Positions 33,099 to 41,196 of a stretch of 64,000 nucleotides of DNA are shown in pieces. Made by a program: the position numbers and the translations under genes. Every line of letters starts with the position of its first letter. The first letter of the stretch is position 1. Source of the stretch: Bradyrhizobium monzae (GTDB taxonomy: Bacteria; Pseudomonadota; Alphaproteobacteria; Rhizobiales; Xanthobacteraceae); NCBI RefSeq assembly GCF_021458635.1, contig NZ_JAIRDQ010000003.1, forward strand, positions 558,001 through 622,000, in the 5' to 3' direction. Under the pieces are notes generated by a model. The model worked only from the letters and a program-made list of their open reading frames with translations. It was not told where the DNA came from and did not search any database.

Positions 33099-33731
33099 TC
33101 AGTTGGTGGGGCTAATCGGAGCGAGGGGATTGGCGGACGTGCTCGACGCGGCGGTGAAGAAAGTCGTCGTGCCCGGCACCGATGCGGTCGAAAAATCGGC
33201 GGTAGTTGAAGTACTTACGGCGCCACCCGCCTGACTTGGCGTTGACCCGCGGCCGCCTCCCTGGACAGATTCGCCGTTGGGGTCAGACCCCGCAACGACG
33301 TTGGTCGGAACATCTCCAGTGATGCTTTCGAAGGACTGAATGAGCTCACTGTTCTCGGATTTAAGAACCGCTTCCTGGATCAATGTTGCAGTCGATGGAT
33401 GCGACACGACGCAGGTCGATGCGGCCGTCCCAAGCCCAGCCCCGATCGCGCGATTCTGACTGGGGGAGCTGGCGCTAGATAGCGACCTGATACCCTCCAA
33501 CGTTTCGGGGCGCATGGTCGCGAAGTCCCTGATGGTTGAGGAAAGCTTACCCTCGTCACCTTCCGGGAAGCCACTCAGCAAAGCGGATGGGTCGTCGAGA
33601 AATTGCGTCGCCCGCTCGGCTGTAATCCCGCCGGCAAGGGGAGCGCAAGCAACGTCGACCGCAGTCGCCGCACGAGATATCGACGGCTCAACCAAAAAGG
33701 GAACCAAAACCAGCCATACTCTAACCTTCAT
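33099..33731 (-). CDS. Small exported hypothetical protein, Ser/Thr-rich C-terminus
   Basis: The 210-residue protein starts with a signal peptide (MKVRVWLVLVPFLVEPSISRAAT). It then has an alpha-helical part with two cysteines (VDVACAPLAGGITAERATQF, AIGAGLGTAASTCVVSHPST). The last ~70 residues are low in complexity: GGGRGSTPSQAGGAVSTSTT and TTFFTAASSTSANPLAPISP. The central motif resembles the protein at 31695. Its neighbours are the transglutaminase-like protease and the O-antigen-ligase-like protein, all minus strand. I cannot assign a function; the disordered tail could be a spacer or protease target. Confidence 0.68.
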   Translation of the reverse strand: MKVRVWLVLVPFLVEPSISRAATAVDVACAPLAGGITAERATQFLDDPSALLSGFPEGDEGKLSSTIRDFATMRPETLEGIRSLSSASSPSQNRAIGAGLGTAASTCVVSHPSTATLIQEAVLKSENSELIQSFESITGDVPTNVVAGSDPNGESVQGGGRGSTPSQAGGAVSTSTTADFSTASVPGTTTFFTAASSTSANPLAPISPTN

Positions 33732-33790
33732 TTTGGCAATCTCTTTCCGAATTTTTTACGTGTAGAAGTCGCATTTGTATAAGCGATTTC

Positions 33791-33856
33791 CCCAAAGGGG
33801 TGAATAGCTTTAAGAAAATGTAACCCAAAGGGGTGAATAGCTTTAAGAAAATGTAA
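33791..33856 (-). repeat. Exact tandem duplication of a 33-bp unit
   Basis: Two identical, abutting copies (33791-33823 and 33824-33856) of the unit that opens CCCAAAGGGGTGAATAGCTT. They lie between the stop of the ligase-like gene (33862) and the start of the small exported gene (33731), thus in the leader of the latter. CCCAAAGGGG can pair with itself (CCC..GGG). On the minus strand the unit is in frame as 11 residues (LHFLKAIHPFG twice) but no ribosome site makes it a credible gene. Confidence 0.85.
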
Positions 33857-33861
33857 ATTGC

Positions 33862-35361
33862 CTAGTGCCGAGGCGGGCGCTCCAGAGTGGATATTGATTG
33901 CGCCAGGCCACATCCCACAATTGCGGCAAATAACACTGCAAAACCCGTTACTTGCACCGAAAAATCAACGCATGAATGCAGTGCCCCGAGCAGAAAGACC
34001 GCAGCCCCCGTGGCTGGCATATAATTGTCACGTCGCCTCGCAAAACTGCCCAGGCTCATTCTTCCGAAGAAAAACACTGCGAGACCACACACGAGAACCG
34101 TTAAAGGAATGCCCGCGGAGACCAACATCTCAAGCGGAGTACTGTGGGCCTTGTCCCAGATTCCCTGACTTCCAAGATCTGCCGTCCGGAATGCAGGAAA
34201 TGCACTCTCGAAATTGCCAAGCCCCCAACCGAATAGCTCGTGGCCCGTCAACATCTCCAGCGTTGTGCGATAGACCTCAAGCCGTCGCGGGTCCCCCATC
34301 CCGAACATGCCGACGCGACTGCTCGCCATTCCGCCGATCACAAAAAAAACAACGATAGCGGCCAAAGCCACCATTCCAGCGACCAGCCAGTAGCGCTTCA
34401 ACTGGTCTCGATATTGCATCAGTTGCAAATTGGCCAGGAAGGCAAGGCCGAGGAGCGTGAGAAGAACGCCGGCGCGAGACCCTGTCATGCCAACGGCCGT
34501 GAGACATGCAAGGAGGCCTGCGCAAAGAGCTATGGGATGATCGACAAAGGAGCGTTGAACCCGCCGAGGGCCGCGCTGGGCAAACCACGTGTGGGACGAC
34601 AATGCCAACAATTGCCCCAGGAACAAAACCGCGCAGCAGCCCCAAAAGGCCGCTGCTGTATTTCGATTAACGAACGTTCCAGTGGCGAACGCGAGATAGT
34701 ATTCCTTGGTCCGCCATAAGAGCTTCGTAGGAACAAAAAGCTGAGCAGCGATGCCATAGACAGCATAGGCGAAACCAGCATATGCAGTCGCCTTCAGCAG
34801 CGATCTTGCAGCTTCTTCGTCTGTTGCAATCAAATAGGCTCGCGCAAACGCCAGGGCAAAGAGCAAACAAGGGCCGAACGCCACCCACGGAACTGAAGCT
34901 GTTACAGAAAGGCGATCCGGCAGCGTCAGCCCGGCAAGTTTCCGGGCCACCTCCCATGCCGGACTGGCGAGTTCAAGACTGACACCGGGCCAGATTTGAA
35001 ATACCGCCAATGTGCAAGTGAATAGCAGAATGACCGCCACCGAACCCAAAACCCAGAGATCTGTGTAACACACGCGCGACAGTTCGGCGGTCGCGAGGCT
35101 GACGACCAGGAGCGCAGTCCAGATCCAGACCCAGACCAGATCGACAGAGCCGAATGGCAGAGGCGCCGCCAAGATCACAAAAAATGCGATAAACTGAGAT
35201 ATCCGATGCACAGCAACAGTTTCTATTTGGAGGCCAGGCAATCGGCCATCATTCGGTTGGGCTTGCCGCGCAGAATGAACAAAATCGACACACCATGTGC
35301 GAGCCTGTGCCCCAGACACATCCGTCGTTGAAGACACGAAGTATTTAACGAAAGCCTTCAT
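33862..35361 (-). CDS. O-antigen ligase/polymerase family membrane protein (Wzy/WaaL-like)
   Basis: A polytopic inner-membrane protein of 499 residues with about 12 hydrophobic segments. It includes the O-antigen ligase region: a large periplasmic loop, then SRAGVLLTLLGLAFLANLQL, and late GWGLGNFESAFPAFRT..DKAHSTPLEMLVSAGI, the typical WaaL/Wzy H-xx-xL-E motif. It should polymerise or ligate lipid-linked repeat units on the periplasmic side. The first 50 residues (to ETVA) look non-native; GTG at 35211 (VHRISQFIAFF) may be the true start, which would leave space for a divergent promoter. A second Wzy-like gene diverges from it at 35360. Confidence 0.86.
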   Translation of the reverse strand: MKAFVKYFVSSTTDVSGAQARTWCVDFVHSARQAQPNDGRLPGLQIETVAVHRISQFIAFFVILAAPLPFGSVDLVWVWIWTALLVVSLATAELSRVCYTDLWVLGSVAVILLFTCTLAVFQIWPGVSLELASPAWEVARKLAGLTLPDRLSVTASVPWVAFGPCLLFALAFARAYLIATDEEAARSLLKATAYAGFAYAVYGIAAQLFVPTKLLWRTKEYYLAFATGTFVNRNTAAAFWGCCAVLFLGQLLALSSHTWFAQRGPRRVQRSFVDHPIALCAGLLACLTAVGMTGSRAGVLLTLLGLAFLANLQLMQYRDQLKRYWLVAGMVALAAIVVFFVIGGMASSRVGMFGMGDPRRLEVYRTTLEMLTGHELFGWGLGNFESAFPAFRTADLGSQGIWDKAHSTPLEMLVSAGIPLTVLVCGLAVFFFGRMSLGSFARRRDNYMPATGAAVFLLGALHSCVDFSVQVTGFAVLFAAIVGCGLAQSISTLERPPRH

Positions 35362-36679
35362 GATGGATCAACCGAAGACGCATTCCGAAGACCAAAAAAC
35401 GACGCCTGCGATCTGGACGCTTCCAACCCTGGAAGGTCTCGCAGTCATTCTTTATTTTGGGCGCGACGCCTTCGCTGGCGTGGTTCGGTATTACGCCAGC
35501 CTTACTCATCTCGACCCGCTTTGGTTCGTCCCGGACATCTTCGCATTCGCCTGCATTGGCGCCTTCATCTACCGGTACGCTTTCAAGAGAACGAACGTTC
35601 TTGCGATTCTATTCCTCTTATATGTGCTGTTTGCTCTGTTCCTGGGCTACGTCTTCCTCGGCGAAGTCAAGGGACTGGCTTCGTCCATCAAGATGATTGC
35701 TCCGGCCTTTGTTGGATTCTGCTTTTGCGGCCGCGATTTCAAGGATCAAAAATTTCTCCTGAAGTTCATCTACTTTCTCCTGTTCGCCTCCATCATTGGC
35801 ATCATGTGGTCCGCCCACACGCGCCTGCCGTGGGTGGCCTTCTCATATGAGTCTTTCGGCGCCACACGAACTGCCGCGCGGCTTTGGTGGACCGGAGGCG
35901 AAAGCCGGGTCTCCGGGTTTGCCGCTGATAGCACCATGGCGGCATATTTCGTCTTGATCACCTACGTCTTCACCTCGGTTCGAAAGAGCGCACTATGGTG
36001 CCTGCTTTGGGCGGCACCCGCCTTTTATGCGATCCATCTCTCGACGAATAAGACTGCGCTCGGCGTATTGGCGATCTATATCGCCGCCCTGCTATTCGTC
36101 CGTGCATTCAACGAAAGACACCGGTTTTCCGCACTTCGCTCGATTACGCTGTGGTCGTTCACCTGCATCCTGATTCCCGCAGTGCTCATGCTGACGCTCA
36201 GTGGCACGAACATGGCCCGGATCGCAAAGGGCCTCTACAGCTTGCAGGATCGCATCAATAATAGCTGGCAGCTGCCCTTCGTATACATGAACGATCTGAT
36301 GCCACTCGGCTATTTCACGGGCTGCGGATTGGGATGCTTCAACTACCCTCAGCAGCTGTTTTCAAACAAGGTTAGCTACTACGTGCCCGTGGATAATTTC
36401 TATATCGGTACGTACCTGATGTTCGGTCCGATCTTCGCGCTTTTCATGCTCTTCGTCATACTGGCCGTGGCGAGAACACGGGACATCTACAAGCTCACCG
36501 TGGTCTTCGTCATGAACTTCTACACCATTACGGTTCTGGGCTACGGACCTGCCAGCGGCCTCTTGGTCATCACCATGGGATTCAGCGAAGTATTTGGCGC
36601 GAAATTGAGGTCACGCACCTTTAGTGCCGAATCCAATGCCATCGGACGGCAGCCTATTCTAAGAGTAGCGAGCGGGTGA
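35360..36679 (+). CDS. Wzy-like polysaccharide polymerase, polytopic membrane protein
   Basis: The product of about 439 residues is almost wholly hydrophobic, with 10-11 predicted membrane segments (VLAILFLLYVLFALFLGYVF, FIYFLLFASIIGIMW, FALFMLFVILAVA). A long loop around the middle holds RLWWTGGESRVSGFAADSTM. The loop GFAADST..AAY and later GYFTGCGLGCFNYPQQLFSN with PVDNFYIGTYLMFG resemble O-antigen polymerases, which are very diverse. Start MMDQPKTH at 35360 is taken since earlier codons overlap the divergent gene. The downstream acyltransferase gene overlaps its stop (TGATG), so they form an operon. Confidence 0.75.
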   Translation: MMDQPKTHSEDQKTTPAIWTLPTLEGLAVILYFGRDAFAGVVRYYASLTHLDPLWFVPDIFAFACIGAFIYRYAFKRTNVLAILFLLYVLFALFLGYVFLGEVKGLASSIKMIAPAFVGFCFCGRDFKDQKFLLKFIYFLLFASIIGIMWSAHTRLPWVAFSYESFGATRTAARLWWTGGESRVSGFAADSTMAAYFVLITYVFTSVRKSALWCLLWAAPAFYAIHLSTNKTALGVLAIYIAALLFVRAFNERHRFSALRSITLWSFTCILIPAVLMLTLSGTNMARIAKGLYSLQDRINNSWQLPFVYMNDLMPLGYFTGCGLGCFNYPQQLFSNKVSYYVPVDNFYIGTYLMFGPIFALFMLFVILAVARTRDIYKLTVVFVMNFYTITVLGYGPASGLLVITMGFSEVFGAKLRSRTFSAESNAIGRQPILRVASG

Positions 36680-37788
36680 TGAGGCTCCCCAGATTGCCCA
36701 ACGAGCGGATAGATCCCATCAACACCACATCTCGCGAGGGAGCCCGTCGCGCCCACACGAAGCAATTCGAGCCCTCAATTCAAGGTTTGCGAGGTCTCGC
36801 AGCTTTGAGTGTATTGCTCGTCCACCTCTATGACATGCCAATGCTGGCCGGCTTCCTTCCAGCCGTGCCCTCGTGGCTGGACGCGACCGTGGGAACCTTC
36901 GGCCGTGGGGTCGAGGTGTTCTTCATGATCAGCGGCTACCTCATTCCGGCGAGCCTGGTTCGGCACAAGTTGATCTCGAAGTTCTTCTACGATCGATGCC
37001 TGCGCATTCTTCCGGTATTCGTTACCTTCCACCTCATCCTTTTCGCCATTGGCCCTTTGGTCGGATACAAATTCTTCAAGGACATCGACGCACTGAACTA
37101 TCTGAAGATTTTCTTCGCCAACCTGCTGTTTCTTCCCGACATCCTCAATCTTCCTCTTGGCCAGCAGAATGCCTGGACTCTCACCTATGAGTGGGCCTTC
37201 TATATCTGGTTTGCGGTTGCGTTCTATTTCGCGCCGCGCTCGCGACCAGCCACGGCGCTCGTGGTCGTCGCGGGCTGCGTTGCCATGTTCTATTTTCCCA
37301 TCGCCGCCTACTTCCTGATTGGCCTCGTTCTCGGCGCGGTTGAGCTGCGCATCAGGGCACAGGGCTTTCCTGGGCTGATATTCAGCGTCGCCTGCCTCGC
37401 GCTGATGTATGCGCTGCTGGAGTATGTACATCCGTTCGCAGGACTGATCCCTGCGTTCTTCCTGTTTTCGACCGTGCTGAATCCAGACTCGACTATCGCG
37501 CAGTTATTGTCGAAGGCTGCGCCGCAATTTGCTGGCAAGATCAGCTACAGCCTCTATCTTGTTCACCCTTTTGCGCTCTATCCGCTCCAAGTGATCGGGA
37601 GCAAACTGGTCGCGCATGGCTATTCACCGTGGGCCGTCTGGCCGATGTTCGTGATAGTCGGCTTGCCCCTCTCGTTCGTGGCGTCGACCATTACGTACGA
37701 GTTGATCGAAGTTCGAATGAGGCATGCCATCGCGACATTCCTTGGAGATTCGAAACGAAGATCCCTCGCCGAAGCGCGGAATGACTAG
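36679..37788 (+). CDS. Acyltransferase-3 family membrane protein (O-acetylation of EPS)
   Basis: A 369-residue inner-membrane protein with the acyltransferase-3 (OafA/ExoZ) pattern. It has an early IQGLRGLAALSVLLVHLYD with the functional His, GVEVFFMISGYLIPAS with an arginine-bearing loop, and about ten membrane segments (GLVLGAVELRIRA, SYSLYLVHPFALYPL). It would transfer acetyl or another acyl group from the cytoplasm to sugars of the growing polymer. The ATG overlaps the stop of the polymerase-like gene by one base, indicating translational coupling. The final ~25 residues are charged and cytoplasmic. Confidence 0.9.
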   Translation: MRLPRLPNERIDPINTTSREGARRAHTKQFEPSIQGLRGLAALSVLLVHLYDMPMLAGFLPAVPSWLDATVGTFGRGVEVFFMISGYLIPASLVRHKLISKFFYDRCLRILPVFVTFHLILFAIGPLVGYKFFKDIDALNYLKIFFANLLFLPDILNLPLGQQNAWTLTYEWAFYIWFAVAFYFAPRSRPATALVVVAGCVAMFYFPIAAYFLIGLVLGAVELRIRAQGFPGLIFSVACLALMYALLEYVHPFAGLIPAFFLFSTVLNPDSTIAQLLSKAAPQFAGKISYSLYLVHPFALYPLQVIGSKLVAHGYSPWAVWPMFVIVGLPLSFVASTITYELIEVRMRHAIATFLGDSKRRSLAEARND

Positions 37789-37887
37789 CTACGCGAACGA
37801 AGTGCTGGCGGCGTCACTTCTGCAACGTTCGCCGCCCCCTCACCTTTGACAGGGCTTGCACGATATGCTTGGCCTTCGTCATCGCGG

Positions 37888-39180
37888 ATGATGACGGTTC
37901 TGACAATGCGCATTCCCCGGAAATTGATTGCCCTAACGAATGTCCTCATTCGATCCGCGACGTTGGCGCTCCGTTTCTTACTTTCCTTCTACATCATCAA
38001 ATATCTCGGTTACGACGCGGCGGGCGTCTACGGGCTCACGGTTGGCGTCACGGGCATTACGCCGGCGCTGATCGGCTGGGGGCTGAACTATTTCGTCGCC
38101 CGCGAGGTCGTCGGCCTGTCTCCGTCCGAGGCAGCCTTGCGGATTCGAAATCGCCTGTTCATCACAATCGTCTCGCTGACATTGGCGACAGTGGCGATGA
38201 TCCTGTTCTCCTATTTTTCCCAGCGAACGAGCGCCGCCCTCTTCGTGTTGATCGCGATCCTTGCCTGGTTCGAAACAATCGCGCTCGACCTGCACCTGCC
38301 GCTGATCGGCCTGGGCAAAGCCCTGGAAGCGAACATTCTCGTCTTCATACGCTCCGCCGCTTGGGTCCCCTTTATCGTTGGTCTCGGCCTGGCCTTCCCG
38401 CAACTCCGCTCAATGGAAGCGCTGTTGTCGGCATGGATCGTCGCCAACGTGCTGGCGCTCGTCCTGCTCGGCGTCATGTCGCGGCGATGGGATTTGGGCA
38501 GGATACTCAGCCGGCAAATTGACTTCGATTGGATCCTCAACCGGCTGCGACGATCCTGGCATATCTATATCAGCGACGTCAGCCTCGTGGGATTGATGTA
38601 TCTCGACCGATATATCGTTGGAATTTTTCTTGGGCTGTCGGCAACCGGTATCTACACCTTCTTCTGGTCGCTCAGCAATTCATTGCAGACGCTGGTTTCG
38701 ACCGCCGTCGTTCAAACTGCGCTGCCCACTCTGGTGAAAGCCTTCCCGAGCGAAGATCGCTCCGCCTGGAAAAATGCCATCACGGTCGAATTCTACAAAG
38801 TGATCTCGATTTCGGTCGGAATGGCACTCGTGATTTTCGCGGCGAGCGAAGTCGCCCTGCGCTATATGTCGATGCAGGGCCTGAGTGAGCATCACGGGCT
38901 CTTCCTGCTGCTTCTTGCCGCGTCCGTGCTGCGTGCGTGTTCCGATCTTGGAAATGTCGCAATGCTGAGCACGCAAAAAGATACGTCATATGCCGCCATC
39001 AACATAATCGGGGTCTTCCTTTCGACCGGCATGACCTGTGTTGGCGTCGCATTCTACGGCCTCTCCGGCGCAGGCGTGGCGGCTTTTACCACCGCGATCA
39101 TTCTCTTGCTGTTGCGGGTCTGGCTGCTCGCGGGCCTCCTTCGGCCCACTGCGTCACCCCTACCTGGAGGCGATGCCTAA
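37888..39180 (+). CDS. Wzx-type flippase (polysaccharide transporter family)
   Basis: Product of about 430 residues with 12 predicted membrane segments. It opens with TNVLIRSATLALRFLLSFYI..YLGYDAAGVYGLTVGVTGI, the classical N-terminal Wzx/PST pattern, and has DRYIVGIFLGLSATGIYTFF in the middle. It would flip the undecaprenyl-linked repeat unit across the inner membrane. Several possible starts occur (TTG 37846, ATG 37888, ATG 37906) and none has a strong ribosome site; I take 37888. The next gene starts 81 bases later, so the acetyltransferase may be co-transcribed. Confidence 0.87.
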   Translation: MMTVLTMRIPRKLIALTNVLIRSATLALRFLLSFYIIKYLGYDAAGVYGLTVGVTGITPALIGWGLNYFVAREVVGLSPSEAALRIRNRLFITIVSLTLATVAMILFSYFSQRTSAALFVLIAILAWFETIALDLHLPLIGLGKALEANILVFIRSAAWVPFIVGLGLAFPQLRSMEALLSAWIVANVLALVLLGVMSRRWDLGRILSRQIDFDWILNRLRRSWHIYISDVSLVGLMYLDRYIVGIFLGLSATGIYTFFWSLSNSLQTLVSTAVVQTALPTLVKAFPSEDRSAWKNAITVEFYKVISISVGMALVIFAASEVALRYMSMQGLSEHHGLFLLLLAASVLRACSDLGNVAMLSTQKDTSYAAINIIGVFLSTGMTCVGVAFYGLSGAGVAAFTTAIILLLLRVWLLAGLLRPTASPLPGGDA

Positions 39181-39261
39181 CGTCGACCAAACGGCCTTGC
39201 GCTGCAAAAGAAAGACCTTAAGCTTGCCGGCAGCCAGTGCCGCATCGCGGAGCGACTCTTT

Positions 39262-39858
39262 ATGACCCGAACGACGAAGATTATCGACAAGATCCGGGAG
39301 GATCTTGCGCACTACGCGCTGCGAGAACACACCGGCGTCAGCCTCGCCTTCGTCGCACGCATGTTCCTGTTAACTCCCGGATTTCAGTTCGTGCTGTCTT
39401 TACGCATCCAGGAAGCACTGTTTCGGATACCACTCGTCGGCAGACTCCTGCGTCGCATAGCCTGGTGGGCCTCATGCCTTTTCTTCGGATCAGAGATAGC
39501 GTTGGCTGCCGACGTGGATGGAGGACTCTACGTCCCCCATCCATACGGAATTGTCGTAGGGGCGAGCGACATCGGAAAGCGCGTCACATTACTGCAACAC
39601 ATCACCATCGGCCGAAAGGACCACTCCGATCGAGGACGTCCTCGGATCGGTGATGGAGCCTCTTTGATGGCGGGCTGCGTCGTCGTTGGAGACATCACGA
39701 TCGGTAGCGGCGCAATCGTCGGCGCCAATTCCGTCGTACTGAAGGACGTCCCGCCGAATTCCGTAGCGATCGGCGCTCCGGCCAAAATACTGCGGCGCGC
39801 CGACGATCCGATCAGCACCAACGACGAATTGCAGGACGCAAAATCCCAGGTCGCTTAG
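39262..39858 (+). CDS. Hexapeptide-repeat acetyltransferase, serine acetyltransferase-like
   Basis: A 198-residue protein with a left-handed beta-helix C-terminal half. Hexapeptide turns occur in LYVPHPYGIVVGASDIGKRV, QHITIGRKD, RIGDGASLMAGCVVVGDITI and AIVGANSVVLKDVPPNSVAI, ending IGAPAKIL. The N-terminal helical part is short, unlike cysteine-biosynthetic CysE, which fits the SAT-like enzymes found in polysaccharide loci that acetylate sugars. The conserved His in YVPHPYG is the catalytic candidate. A similar gene lies convergent at 39884. Confidence 0.86.
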   Translation: MTRTTKIIDKIREDLAHYALREHTGVSLAFVARMFLLTPGFQFVLSLRIQEALFRIPLVGRLLRRIAWWASCLFFGSEIALAADVDGGLYVPHPYGIVVGASDIGKRVTLLQHITIGRKDHSDRGRPRIGDGASLMAGCVVVGDITIGSGAIVGANSVVLKDVPPNSVAIGAPAKILRRADDPISTNDELQDAKSQVA

Positions 39859-39883
39859 GATTGCCAGACGCGCGACGAGCGTC

Positions 39884-40417
39884 TCAGCCGGCCTTGGCTC
39901 TTGATTTGCCTTCTCCGACGATCCGAGCGGGAGCTCCTGCCACGCAGGCATGATCGGGAACATCGACCAGAACGACTGAATGTGCCGCAATGACGGCGTT
40001 ACGTCCAACCCTGATTCCACCCAGCACCGTTGCGCCGGTGTAGATCACTGCTCCGTCTTCGATCGTGGGATATGCCGCAACGTCTTGCGAAGTTCGGCCA
40101 AGCGTAACGCCCTGATAGATCGTCACGTCGTTCCCGATCACGCTCCCCTCACCTATGACGACACCGATCGGATGCGGTAAACACAGTCCGGAACCGAGCC
40201 GGGCCGTGACGGCAATGTAACACCCATATGACGTGATCGTACCTCGCCAAACAAGTCGTGACAAAATTCTAGCCATCTTGCCGCCGCGATTCAGCCAAAT
40301 CGCGAGCCGCGCGCGCATGACGACGCAAAAACCCGGCGATGTGACGATTGCGATCACGCCCCCCAGCCAACCCTCGCGCCCAGCGTTTCGCGAGAGATCT
40401 CGCCTCCAAGTACTCAT
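39884..40417 (-). CDS. Hexapeptide-repeat acetyltransferase, serine acetyltransferase-like
   Basis: A 177-residue protein starting at the ATG at 40417 (GAAGAGG seven bases upstream). It has an N-terminal hydrophobic-basic part (FCVVMRARLAIWLNRGGKMA), then hexapeptide turns: GLCLPHPIGVVIGEGSVIGN, VTIYQGVTLGRTSQ, TIEDGAVIYTGATVLGGIRV and AVIAAHSVVLVDVPDHACVA. The catalytic-type His is in LPHPIGVVIG. It resembles the enzyme at 39262 in plan, but sequence divergence shows they are not recent duplicates. It converges with that gene. Presumably acetylates a sugar of the polymer. Confidence 0.85.
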   Translation of the reverse strand: MSTWRRDLSRNAGREGWLGGVIAIVTSPGFCVVMRARLAIWLNRGGKMARILSRLVWRGTITSYGCYIAVTARLGSGLCLPHPIGVVIGEGSVIGNDVTIYQGVTLGRTSQDVAAYPTIEDGAVIYTGATVLGGIRVGRNAVIAAHSVVLVDVPDHACVAGAPARIVGEGKSRAKAG

Positions 40418-41196
40418 CCGCAACCTCTTCCTTCGGTCGATCAATCGCGCCTAGTGTACGAGTTCCTAAGCGATGCCGCGCGATCAGTCACGAGTTCCTT
40501 GTAACACTGTCGTTTGCCATGTTTGTAGCGCACTTCGTAACCATTCCGCGGCTGGTCCCGCTCTCACCATGTCAGCTGGCCCGTGTGGGTTGTTCGAATG
40601 CGCGGAAAGCAGGCAGGGACCGCCTGGCCACCCAAACCCGCCAATCGCGGCGGCTAGGCTTCAACGATATCGACACACACAGCGCTGCCGCGCCCGGTCG
40701 TTCCGCCCCGCCGGTTTGCAGTGCGCCTCGCAACGTCATTCGATATTGAGCTCCGGTCCGAGGCTCATCCTCCGAAATTACCAAGCTTGATATGGCGCCG
40801 TTTGGCAGCGCCGGTTCCATCGAACGTCCTCATAACAAGACGGCCACATGAGGGCCTCGTGCGCCCGGGTACCTGACAAAACAGGCTAAACGACTCGTTA
40901 GTAATCGCGCTTGTTCGTCCGACGACAATCTCCGCGGCATGATTCGCGACAAGCTAACGACGTCCATCATCGAACACGTGTCGCGCAAATTCAGAGTCAT
41001 TCGTCTCGCGCTGACCAGGAGGCTGATTACAACAGAGGCAATCATCGCGCGGAAACTACGCACCGGTTCCGAGACCAGCGACAAGAGTTCCGCACTCGGA
41101 CACGCGACGACGCAAATTTGAGGTACTTCGAGCACGAAAAATTCCAAGTCGTGTGAGAGAGATTGGGGAAACTCTCAAGCTTGGAAGTAAGTCGCG
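40418..41196. other. Long intergenic region (779 bp)
   Basis: Lies between the divergent acetyltransferase gene and the second giant repeat protein gene. It must contain the latter's promoter; GGAAGTAAG at 41181-41189 is its ribosome site. Several open frames (for example around 40830-41147) lack ribosome sites and family-like sequence. I see no RNA gene or repeat in it. The length leaves room for a regulatory region of some size. Confidence 0.4.

Noticed and set aside
33791..33856. 33-bp tandem units as a minimal CRISPR
   Set aside because: Only two copies with no spacer between them.
40830..41147. A 105-codon minus-strand frame in the long gap before the second giant gene
   Set aside because: No ribosome site and no recognisable domain; sequence reads like chance frame.
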